Source: Xanthomarina spongicola
GTDB taxonomy: Bacteria; Bacteroidota; Bacteroidia; Flavobacteriales; Flavobacteriaceae
Assembly: GCF_003148645.1 (NCBI RefSeq)
Contig: NZ_QGGP01000002.1
Coordinates: 293,525 to 357,524 of the forward strand
Direction: 5' to 3'
DNA length: 64,000 nucleotides
Shown: positions 56,766-64,000 of the stretch, piece by piece
Position numbering within the stretch: position 1 is the stretch's first letter
How the letters are laid out: every line of letters starts with the position of its first letter
Made by a program: the position numbers and the translations under genes
Notes under the pieces: model-generated
Seen by the model: only the letters and a program-made list of their open reading frames with translations
Database searches by the model: none
Told to the model about the DNA's origin: nothing

Positions 56766-59195
56766 ATGTCATTTTCAATAAAAAAAATACTTCCTCATAT
56801 CCTAGTTTTAATAGGATTTATAATTATTTCCTTAGCTTATTTTAGTCCTGTTTTAAAGGGAAAAGCCATTTATCAAAGTGATATTGTTCACTATATTGGT
56901 ATGGCTAAGCAGCAAAAAGACTTTAAACAAGCTACTGGAGAAGAGACATATTGGACAAATAGTGCTTTTGGAGGCATGCCAACGTATCAACTTGGAGCCC
57001 ATTATCCAAATAATTACATTAAAAAACTAGATTTAACACTTCGGTTTTTACCTCGCCCTGCAGATTATCTCTTCTTGTATTTCTTAGGATTTTATATCTT
57101 ACTTTTAGTTTTAAAAGTTGATTTTAAACTAGCAACTTTAGGTGCTTTGGCTTTTGGTTTTTCAACCTATCTCATTATTATTCTTGGTGTTGGACATAAT
57201 AGCAAAGCGCATGCTATTGCTTATATGCCTTTGGTTTTAAGTGGCATTCTATTAACCTTTAGGAAGCAATATGTTCTTGGATTTTTACTAACAGCTGTTG
57301 CTATGGCATTGGAGTTGGTAGCAAACCATTTTCAAATGACTTATTATTTGTTCCTTTTAGTTTTAGTTTTAGGAGCAGTTTATTTATTTGATGCTTATAA
57401 AAAAACCGAATTAAATCATTATTTTAAATCTTTAGGGATATTGATTTCTGCAGTTGTGTTAGCTATAGGTCTGAATGCTACAAATATTCTAGCAACTCAA
57501 GAGTATGCTAAAGAAAGTAATCGTGGACAAAGCGAATTAACTATTAATGCTGATGGTTCTCCAAAAGAAATTACTACTGGATTAGATAGAGATTATATAA
57601 CGGAATATAGTTATGGTATTCTTGAAACATTTAACTTATACATTCCAAGATTTTTGGGAGGTGGAAGCCATGAAGATGTTGGTAAAGACTCAGAATCCTA
57701 TCAATTCTTCTTAAAACAAGGAGTCCCTCCACTAGAAGCTAGAGAATACACAAAACAAACACCTACATATTGGGGAGAACAGACCATAGTAGAAGCACCA
57801 GCTTATGTTGGAGCTGTCGTGTTATTTTTATTTGTGTTTGCTCTGTTCTTAGTTAAAGGTCGTTTAAAATGGTGGTTAGTTGGTGGATCCATTTTGTCTT
57901 TAATTTTGTCTTATGGAGATAGTCAGCCTTTTAAATTTATAACCGATTTCTTTATTGATTATGTACCACTTTATAATAAGTTTAGAGCAGTAAGCTCAAT
58001 TCAGGTAATATTAGAACTTTGTATTCCTGTTTTAGCGATTTTTGGACTTGTTAGGCTGTTTAACAATTTTAATAAAGATGAAGAAAAACAAAAAGCTTTA
58101 AAATATGCAGTTGGTATAACAGCTGGACTTGCAGTTATTTTCCTATTGTTTAAATCGTCTTTATTCAACTTTATTGGTGGAAGTGATGGGTTCTATCGTC
58201 AGAATTATGGACAACAATTTATGGATGCACTTATTGCAGACAGAAAAACGTTCTTTACACAAGACACCTTAAGAACACTTGTATTAGTGTTACTTTCAGC
58301 TGGAACTATTTATTTGTTCTTAAAGAAAAAACTTTCAGAATCTAAAGTGATTATAGCATTTGCAGCATTAATTTTAATTGATTTGGTTGGTGTTGACAGA
58401 CGTTATGTAAATAACGATAACTTTGTATCTTCTATTCAAATGAATAAGCCATATCAAGCTACAGAAGTTGATAAGGCCATCATGCAAGACCCAGAACACT
58501 TTAGAGTTTTTGATTTAGTTTCTAGATTACCTGCAAAGTCTTCCTATTATCATAATTCTTTAGGTGGTTATCATGCAGCAAAATTAAAAAGATACGATGA
58601 ATTATATGACTTCTATATAGCAAAAAACAATATCAACGTGTTAAACATGTTGAATACTAAATATATTATAGCCGAAGACGAAGAAGGTCAGCCTTTTCCC
58701 TACACAAATCCAGACGCAAATGGTAATGCTTGGTTTATTGAAGACTTGAAGTTTGTTAGTTCTGCTAATGAAGAAATTCTTGCTTTAGATAGTTTAGATA
58801 CTAAACGTGTTGCTGTTATGGCTTCAGATAATGACTATGCTGCTTATTTAAAGGAAGACATCATGATTGATACAGCTGCCACAATTAAGGTAGAAGAGTA
58901 TAGTTCAAATTTTATAAAATACAATTCTTCAAGTGCTGTTGATGGTTTTGCGGTTTTTTCAGAGATATATTATGGAAATGGATGGAACGCATATATCGAT
59001 GGTGAATTAAATCCTCATTACCGAGTAAATTATGTGTTAAGAGGTATGAAAGTGCCAGCAGGACAACATGTTATTGAATTTAAATTTGAACCACAAGTTA
59101 TTAAAACAGGAAGTGCCATTGCTTTAGCAAGCTCAATAGCATTCGGTTTGTTACTTATAGGAGGATTGTTCTATAATTTTAAGAAAAAAGATTAG
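56766..59195 (+). CDS. YfhO-family large membrane protein
   Basis: The 809-residue integral membrane protein has about 12-14 hydrophobic segments in its first 560 residues, a long soluble region after them (about 560-780, beginning NMPKPYQ-like 'FVSSIQMNKPYQATEVDKAI' and including 'YHNSLGGYHAAKLKRYDELY'), and a final membrane segment (GSAIALASSIAFGLLLIGGL). YfhO proteins resemble GT-C glycosyltransferases and are linked to teichoic acid or glycan modification. The next two genes encode a glycosyltransferase and a flippase, suggesting lipid-linked glycan transfer. Confidence 0.82.
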   Translation: MSFSIKKILPHILVLIGFIIISLAYFSPVLKGKAIYQSDIVHYIGMAKQQKDFKQATGEETYWTNSAFGGMPTYQLGAHYPNNYIKKLDLTLRFLPRPADYLFLYFLGFYILLLVLKVDFKLATLGALAFGFSTYLIIILGVGHNSKAHAIAYMPLVLSGILLTFRKQYVLGFLLTAVAMALELVANHFQMTYYLFLLVLVLGAVYLFDAYKKTELNHYFKSLGILISAVVLAIGLNATNILATQEYAKESNRGQSELTINADGSPKEITTGLDRDYITEYSYGILETFNLYIPRFLGGGSHEDVGKDSESYQFFLKQGVPPLEAREYTKQTPTYWGEQTIVEAPAYVGAVVLFLFVFALFLVKGRLKWWLVGGSILSLILSYGDSQPFKFITDFFIDYVPLYNKFRAVSSIQVILELCIPVLAIFGLVRLFNNFNKDEEKQKALKYAVGITAGLAVIFLLFKSSLFNFIGGSDGFYRQNYGQQFMDALIADRKTFFTQDTLRTLVLVLLSAGTIYLFLKKKLSESKVIIAFAALILIDLVGVDRRYVNNDNFVSSIQMNKPYQATEVDKAIMQDPEHFRVFDLVSRLPAKSSYYHNSLGGYHAAKLKRYDELYDFYIAKNNINVLNMLNTKYIIAEDEEGQPFPYTNPDANGNAWFIEDLKFVSSANEEILALDSLDTKRVAVMASDNDYAAYLKEDIMIDTAATIKVEEYSSNFIKYNSSSAVDGFAVFSEIYYGNGWNAYIDGELNPHYRVNYVLRGMKVPAGQHVIEFKFEPQVIKTGSAIALASSIAFGLLLIGGLFYNFKKKD

Positions 59196-59225
59196 TTACC
59201 ACTTTAGCCATGACCTAAATTAAAA

Positions 59226-60515
59226 ATGACCAAAACTAAGGTTCTTATCATCACTTATTATTGGCCACCAGCTGGAGGCCCAGGTGTTCAACGTTGGTTA
59301 AAGTTTGTAAAATATTTACCTGAGTTTGGTATTGAGCCTATTGTATATATTCCTTCTAATCCTAATTATCCAATTATTGACGAAAGTCTAATTCAGGAAG
59401 TTTCAGACAATATTACCATTTTAAAGCAGCCCATTAAAGAACCTTATAAGTTTGCTGGATTTTTATCTAAAAGTAAATCGAAGACTATAAGTAAGGGTAT
59501 TATTCCGGAAGAAAAGAAACAGACAGTTATTGAAAAATTATTATTATTTGTTAGAGGTAATTTTTTTATTCCTGATGCTAGAAAAAGCTGGATTAGACCT
59601 TCTGTACAATACCTAGACACTTATATTGAAGATTATAATATTAAAACCATTATAACTTCTGGTCCTCCACATAGCTTGCATTTAATTGGTTTGTCTTTAC
59701 AGAAAAGTACTGGTGTTAAATGGATTTCAGATTTTAGGGATCCTTGGACAACTATTGGTTATCATAAACAATTAAAATTAACAAAGTTAGCTAAGCAAAA
59801 ACACAAAAATCTAGAGAAAAAAGTATTGCTGGCATCAGACAAAATAATAGTAACTAGTGAAGTTACAAAAAATGAGTTTTCTAGTATTACTAACAAACCT
59901 ATAGAGGTCATAACTAATGGTTACGATATATCTTCAGCAAAAATACCAGAGTTAGATAATAAATTTACATTATCTCATATTGGATCATTACTTTCAAAAA
60001 GAAACCCTGAAGTTTTATGGCAAGTATTAAAGGAGCTTATTGAAGAGAATCCAGAATTTGCTAAAGATTTAGAACTTCATTTTGTAGGTTCGGTAAGTAA
60101 AGTTGTTCTAGAATCTATAAATTTACATAGCTTAAGTAATTATGTAATTAATCATCCTTATGTGTCACATAACAAGGCTATTGAATTTCAAAAAAAATCA
60201 CAAATATTATTACTTATTGAAATAGATTCAGAAGATACTAAATGCATTATACCAGGAAAGTTATTTGAATATATGGTTTCAAATAGACCAATAATTGCTA
60301 TTGGTCCACAAGGTTCAGATGTTGAAACACTAATTAAAGAAACCAATACTGGAGACTATTTTTTATATGATGCTCACGATGCTTTAAAAAGTGTTATTAT
60401 AAATCATTATAAATCTTATAAAGCTGGTAATTTAAAATCTCATGCTATAGGTTTACAGAAGTATAGTAGAAAAATGCTTACAGAAAAATTATCTAAATTA
60501 TTACAATGGGAATAG
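59226..60515 (+). CDS. GT4-like glycosyltransferase
   Basis: The 429-residue GT-B-fold transferase begins 'KVLIITYYWPPAGGPGVQRW', with the nucleotide-sugar domain ITSGPPHSLHLIG near residue 140 and VEVITNGYDISSAK-like 'IEVITNGYDISSAKIPELDN' near 225, then 'HSIGSLLSKRNPEVL'-like 'LSHIGSLLSKRNPEVLWQVL' near 245, and the acceptor-site Glu region CIIPGKLFEYMVSNRPIIAI near 340. It acts at the cytoplasmic face on lipid-linked intermediates. Its end overlaps the start of the flippase gene by ten bases. The donor sugar is unknown. Confidence 0.85.
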   Translation: MTKTKVLIITYYWPPAGGPGVQRWLKFVKYLPEFGIEPIVYIPSNPNYPIIDESLIQEVSDNITILKQPIKEPYKFAGFLSKSKSKTISKGIIPEEKKQTVIEKLLLFVRGNFFIPDARKSWIRPSVQYLDTYIEDYNIKTIITSGPPHSLHLIGLSLQKSTGVKWISDFRDPWTTIGYHKQLKLTKLAKQKHKNLEKKVLLASDKIIVTSEVTKNEFSSITNKPIEVITNGYDISSAKIPELDNKFTLSHIGSLLSKRNPEVLWQVLKELIEENPEFAKDLELHFVGSVSKVVLESINLHSLSNYVINHPYVSHNKAIEFQKKSQILLLIEIDSEDTKCIIPGKLFEYMVSNRPIIAIGPQGSDVETLIKETNTGDYFLYDAHDALKSVIINHYKSYKAGNLKSHAIGLQKYSRKMLTEKLSKLLQWE

Positions 60516-61966
60516 TTGTAAATCAATCAATAAAAAATACGGTTGTAACGTATATAGGGTTTGGTGTTGGAGCTATTAACGTCTTGTTTTTATATACGTC
60601 TTTTTTAAGTGATGAGTATTTTGGATTGGTAAGCTATCTACTTTCAACAGCTAACATTATGATGCCATTAATGGCTTTTGGTGTACATAATACCATAGTA
60701 AAGTTTTATTCATCATTTAAAACAAAACAATCGCAGAATAGTTTTTTAACCTTAATGTTATTCTTGCCTTTATTGGTAATTATACCCTTTGGATTGATTG
60801 GCCATTTTGCGTTTAATTTCATAAGTGCTTGGCTAGCTGGAGATAACATTATTATTATCGACTATGTGTGGCTTATTTATATAGCTGCTATTACATTTGC
60901 ATATTTCGAGATTTTCTACGCTTGGTCAAAAGTGCAAATGCAAACAGTATTTGGTAATTTTATGAAAGAAGTGTTTCATAGATTAGCTACTACAGTTTTA
61001 CTTCTCATGTTAAATGCTGATTTTCTTACTGTTAATCAGTTTATATATAGTGTGGTAGGTGTTTATGTAGTACGAATGATTATTATGAAACTGTACGCAT
61101 TTAGCCTGCGTTTTCCAAAGTTTAAATTCGATAGAATTCCTAATCTTGTTAGCATTTTAAAATATACTACTTTAATTATTATTGCTGGATCTGTAGCTAA
61201 TATTATCCTTGAAATAGATAAGTTTATGATAAATCGTTATGTAGCTATTGAAAATGTAGCGTATTATGGAGTAGCAATTTATATAGCAACAGTAATTGGC
61301 GTTCCTTATCGTTCTATGCATCAAATAGTCAATCCTTTAACGGCAAAACTTTTAAATGAAAAAAACAAAGTAGATTTAAAAATACTTTACAAGAAAAGTT
61401 CTTTAACATTGTTTATAATAAGTGGGTTTATCTTTCTTTTAATTATTCTAAATATTAATGAACTCTATAAATTAATAAATGAAAGTTATGTCGATGGGTT
61501 AGTAGTAGTATTTGTAATTAGTTTAACTAAGTTATTAGACAGCATTCTTGGTAATAATAATGCTATTCTCTTTAATAGTGATTATTATAGAATGGTCTTA
61601 ATTCTTGGTATTTTTCTTGCAGTTTTAACCATAATTTTAAACATTTTATTTATTCCTATCTATGGAATTAATGGTGCTGCTTTTGCTACTTTTATTGCTA
61701 TATTTTTATATAATTTGGCAAAGATTGGATTTGTTTATTATAAATTTAAAATGCTTCCATTTAGTGTAAATACTATAAAAGTTGTTTTACTATTATTAGT
61801 TAGTCTTGGTGTGTTTTATTTTTGGGATTTTTCTTTTCACCCAGTTTTTAATATTGCATTAAAATCCATACTAATTTCTGCTAGCTATGGTTTAGTAGTG
61901 TATGTATTTCATCTATCAGATGACATATCTGTTTTAATAAATAAGATTTTTTTTAGAAGTAAATAA
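60506..61966 (+). CDS. Wzx-like polysaccharide/lipid-linked oligosaccharide flippase
   Basis: The 486-residue protein of the MVF/Wzx superfamily has about 12-14 transmembrane segments, beginning 'SIKNTVVTYIGFGVGAINVL' with the N-terminal PxxxT/N-like helix, and including 'FSLRFPKFKFDRIPNLVSIL' near residue 195 and 'GGNNAIL'-like 'LLDSILGNNNAILFNSDYYR' near 350. It would translocate lipid-linked glycans across the inner membrane. Its ATG lies ten bases inside the preceding glycosyltransferase gene. No wzy or wzz is in the window. A REP-like palindrome lies behind it. Confidence 0.85.
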   Translation: MGIVVNQSIKNTVVTYIGFGVGAINVLFLYTSFLSDEYFGLVSYLLSTANIMMPLMAFGVHNTIVKFYSSFKTKQSQNSFLTLMLFLPLLVIIPFGLIGHFAFNFISAWLAGDNIIIIDYVWLIYIAAITFAYFEIFYAWSKVQMQTVFGNFMKEVFHRLATTVLLLMLNADFLTVNQFIYSVVGVYVVRMIIMKLYAFSLRFPKFKFDRIPNLVSILKYTTLIIIAGSVANIILEIDKFMINRYVAIENVAYYGVAIYIATVIGVPYRSMHQIVNPLTAKLLNEKNKVDLKILYKKSSLTLFIISGFIFLLIILNINELYKLINESYVDGLVVVFVISLTKLLDSILGNNNAILFNSDYYRMVLILGIFLAVLTIILNILFIPIYGINGAAFATFIAIFLYNLAKIGFVYYKFKMLPFSVNTIKVVLLLLVSLGVFYFWDFSFHPVFNIALKSILISASYGLVVYVFHLSDDISVLINKIFFRSK

Positions 61967-61985
61967 AATCTCTTAAAAGAGAAAA

Positions 61986-62022
61986 TCCCACGAGCTTGCT
62001 TTGAGGCATACCACTCGCAGGA
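61986..62022. repeat. Imperfect palindrome after the flippase gene
   Basis: TCC (61986-61988) and CGAG (61991-61994) can pair with CTCG (62014-62017) and GGA (62020-62022), with an internal loop CA/CA. The inside contains TGC..GCA. It resembles short intergenic palindromes of flavobacteria but occurs once in this window. It is GC-richer than its surroundings. Confidence 0.4.
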
Positions 62023-62049
62023 CTTTCCAACTAACCAACCAAAATCTAA

Positions 62050-63105
62050 TTATCTTTTGCTTCTAGTATTCGAAGCTATTTGTCTGTTATTGTCACTCTT
62101 ATTATATGTACGATTATTTTTAGCCTTTGGTTTTCTTTCAGGTACATTGCGTTTTACTAGAGGTTTTGTTGTATTATCTCTAGTTTGTGTTCTAGGCTTT
62201 ACAGCCACAGAATTATTTGTTCTAGGCGAATTAACTTGTGTGCCATTTCTAGGTTTTACAGTATTATTTCTAGTTCTAGGTTTGGTCGTCACAGAGCTAT
62301 TCGATCTAGGTGCATTCATTTGAGAACCTTTACGTGGTCTTACAGTATTTGTAGCAACTTGATTATTTGTTCTTGGCTTCTCGCTTCCAACATCGCGTCT
62401 AGGTGTGTTATTTGCTCTACTTGGCAGTGTAGCCAATTCACTTTGTCTAGAAATAGTATTACCACGTCTACTCGCAACAGCAGTTGTGCGTCTATAGTTG
62501 TTAGTATATGGTTTTGAATATGCATATCTAACAGGAGCATAATATTGTCTGTATGGTGTATGATATACAACACAATGGTTATAAGCAGGAACTCTATAAT
62601 ATGTATGCCATGGTCTATAAACATAATATCTGTTGTAAGAGTTTATATATCCTGTATAATGAGAGAATCTGTAATATCTATTATAATGAATAAAAAGGCC
62701 TCCAACTCGTGTTACATATCCATATCTGTTATAATTAACATTTACATTTCCAATTTGAGTTACTCGACCATAAAAATCATAATAAATTGGTACGTGTTGG
62801 ATTTGAATGATTGCTCCAAATTCATCGTATTGTAAATAAGGGTTATAATCATAACCAGAGTTAAAACTGATGCTAATTCCTGGAGCAGATACATTGATAT
62901 TTGGTCCATAAGATGGCATATAAAAATCAAATTGACCATCTGGGAAAACAGAAAACTCAATACCATTTTCAACAAATATGAAAGAATTACCATAACCTCT
63001 CCATGTTGTTGAATTGTCTATTTGGTTTGGTTTGTTGGTGTTTGATGCACTAACAGTTAGTCCTCCAAGAACTAAAGCTGTTATTAAAAACATAAATTTT
63101 TTCAT
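62050..63105 (-). CDS. Exported Tyr/Asn-rich protein with repetitive basic tail
   Basis: The 351-residue exported protein has a signal peptide (MKKFMFLITALVLGGLTVSA; start chosen at 63105). A Tyr/Asn/Arg-rich middle (about residues 70-190) contains repeated 'YNRYGYVTRVGGLFIHYNRY' units, and the basic tail (about 190-351) is made of Thr/Asn/Pro/Arg motifs such as KPRTRNNTVKPRNGTQ. The tail contains an imperfect 28-residue tandem duplication. It is predicted to be disordered and positively charged. Family unknown to me; homologues of this type are exported proteins without assigned function. Diverges from the phosphoesterase gene. Confidence 0.65.
   Translation of the reverse strand: MKKFMFLITALVLGGLTVSASNTNKPNQIDNSTTWRGYGNSFIFVENGIEFSVFPDGQFDFYMPSYGPNINVSAPGISISFNSGYDYNPYLQYDEFGAIIQIQHVPIYYDFYGRVTQIGNVNVNYNRYGYVTRVGGLFIHYNRYYRFSHYTGYINSYNRYYVYRPWHTYYRVPAYNHCVVYHTPYRQYYAPVRYAYSKPYTNNYRRTTAVASRRGNTISRQSELATLPSRANNTPRRDVGSEKPRTNNQVATNTVRPRKGSQMNAPRSNSSVTTKPRTRNNTVKPRNGTQVNSPRTNNSVAVKPRTQTRDNTTKPLVKRNVPERKPKAKNNRTYNKSDNNRQIASNTRSKR
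62179..62346 (-). repeat. 84-base tandem duplication within the exported protein gene
   Basis: Two imperfect units of 84 bases (62263-62346 and 62179-62262) encode 28 residues each, from TVRPRKGSQMNAPR to KPRTRNN and from TVKPRNGTQVNSPR to KPRTQTR. The unit length is a whole number of codons, and the second copy has diverged at many positions. Confidence 0.75.
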
Positions 63106-63328
63106 AATTGTTAATTTTAAATGAAACTTGCTCAATATAAAACAAACAACATGCCAAAATTTAAAACACCAATAACCTTTTGTTTTAATTAGCTGATAAT
63201 AAAATAGTTAAACAAGATGATTGTTCTATTAATAATTTTTGTGGCTTCATAAAAACCCTTAAATGAATTGGTATAGGATTTGATTAGTATTTATTATCTT
63301 TAAAAAGAGTATTTTTATAACCTACACA

Positions 63329-64000
63329 ATGAACTTTTTTATAATGATAGAAAAAATTAAATTTCATATAGTTTACCTCTTATTTATTTCAATAACAATA
63401 AGTGGGTATTCGCAAACAATTACTGGTTCTGAAGAAAATGAGGAAAGTAAGGAGTTGGGAATAAAAGCAGATAGTCTTAAAATTAATGATGGTCCTTATG
63501 TATTTATTGAGAATGATGTTCTAATTGAAAAAAGCATTATAGATGGAAAGGTTTTTAGCAAAGAATTGCCATTAGACGCTTATAGAATAGAATTCACTCC
63601 AGAAGAATCAACCTATGAAGATGTTGAGAACATAGTCGTTTTAAGCGATATTCATGGTCAGTTTGATTTAGCTATCGAAATTTTAAAAAACAATAGAATT
63701 ATTGATAACAATTTAAATTGGAATTTTGGAAATGGACATTTAGTTATTGTTGGAGATATTTTTGATCGTGGACCTAAAGTAACTGAAACGCTTTGGTTTG
63801 TTTATCACCTAGAGAAACAGGCATTAGAAAGTGGAGGCAAAGTTCACTTTACTCTTGGAAACCATGAATACATGATACTTCATAAAGATTTAAGATATCT
63901 AAATAGTAAATATAGAGTTACTTCTTATTTGTTAAAAACTAATTATACAGATTTGTTTAATAATCAAACTGTTTTAGGTCGTTGGTTAAGATCGAAGCCA
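63329..64000 (+). CDS. Metallophosphoesterase (calcineurin-like), cut by window edge
   Basis: The first 224 residues of an exported phosphoesterase are visible. A signal-type N-terminus (KFHIVYLLFISITISGYSQ, with possible starts at 63329 and 63344) is followed by the dimetal motifs of the calcineurin superfamily: VVLSDIHGQFDLAIEI near residue 109, IVGDIFDRGPKVTETL near 144 and FTLGNHEYMILHKD near 180. Its His ligands for the C-terminal part lie beyond the edge. The GDIFDRG and GNHE spacing is that of protein phosphatase-like or Ser/Thr phosphatase-type enzymes. Substrate unknown. Confidence 0.85.
   Translation, partial: MNFFIMIEKIKFHIVYLLFISITISGYSQTITGSEENEESKELGIKADSLKINDGPYVFIENDVLIEKSIIDGKVFSKELPLDAYRIEFTPEESTYEDVENIVVLSDIHGQFDLAIEILKNNRIIDNNLNWNFGNGHLVIVGDIFDRGPKVTETLWFVYHLEKQALESGGKVHFTLGNHEYMILHKDLRYLNSKYRVTSYLLKTNYTDLFNNQTVLGRWLRSKP

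Noticed and set aside
62185-62993. Several open frames on both strands across the exported repetitive protein gene
   Set aside because: They are shadows caused by biased composition (Tyr/Asn/Arg codons). Only the minus-strand frame has a signal peptide.

Overview
The window is AT-rich chromosomal DNA from a member of the Bacteroidota, most likely the family Flavobacteriaceae. This rests on promoters of the flavobacterial type (TTG, about 20 bases, TAnnTTTG), on A-rich leaders without Shine-Dalgarno sequences, on two proteins with C-terminal type IX secretion sorting domains, on an outer-membrane beta-barrel/TonB-type receptor, on a complete menaquinone gene set, and on probable sulfonolipid or sphingolipid genes. 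I saw no rRNA, tRNA, CRISPR array, integrase, phage gene or insertion-sequence transposase. Both ends cut through genes: panB at the left and a metallophosphoesterase at the right.

Layout. 1-9.5 kb is housekeeping and exported proteins: panB fragment, serine dehydratase, dnaK, a nitronate monooxygenase-like enzyme behind a palindromic operator candidate, and an M28 peptidase. 9.5-10.1 kb holds a small GIY-YIG nuclease gene flanked by REP-like palindromes, one copy downstream and four tandem copies upstream in the opposite orientation. 10.1-23.7 kb is the menaquinone region: menI-like thioesterase, menF, menD, a CvfB-like S1 protein, menB, menA, then after an interruption (MBL hydrolase, SRPBCC protein, SDR, fatty acid hydroxylase) menC, a CPBP protease and menE. 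23.7-28.3 kb carries a DoxX gene behind an inverted repeat, an acyl-CoA carboxylase beta subunit, and a stress operon (DoxX-like, FMN reductase, GNAT, MarR, pirin) bracketed by two copies of the same 18-bp palindrome.

28.4-34 kb: a small membrane protein coupled to ettA, two tandem MBL-fold lipoproteins, and a ScfR-type regulator. 34-38 kb: hutG and hutI, plus a transglutaminase-like gene that overlaps hutI. 38-46.6 kb: two T9SS-exported proteins, fumC, a 58-residue membrane protein with its own promoter and terminator, a large outer-membrane receptor, an ArsC/Spx-like protein, and prfB with an intact programmed +1 frameshift site that lacks the usual internal Shine-Dalgarno. 46.7-55.3 kb: threonine aldolase, ybaB, an S9 peptidase, then a cysteine-synthase-fold enzyme, an acyl-CoA:amino acid C-acyltransferase of the AONS/serine palmitoyltransferase family and, on the other strand, a GNAT-fold acyltransferase. 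I interpret the last three as a sulfonolipid/ceramide-type lipid locus. 55.3-64 kb: outer-membrane protein, DUF4834, YfhO, a glycosyltransferase and a Wzx-like flippase, a repetitive secreted protein, and a phosphoesterase.

The observations most worth following are the REP-flanked GIY-YIG unit, the twin MarR operators, the putative sulfonolipid locus, the prfB recoding site without Shine-Dalgarno, and a candidate small RNA after menA. All assignments come from reading motifs; no database search was run.
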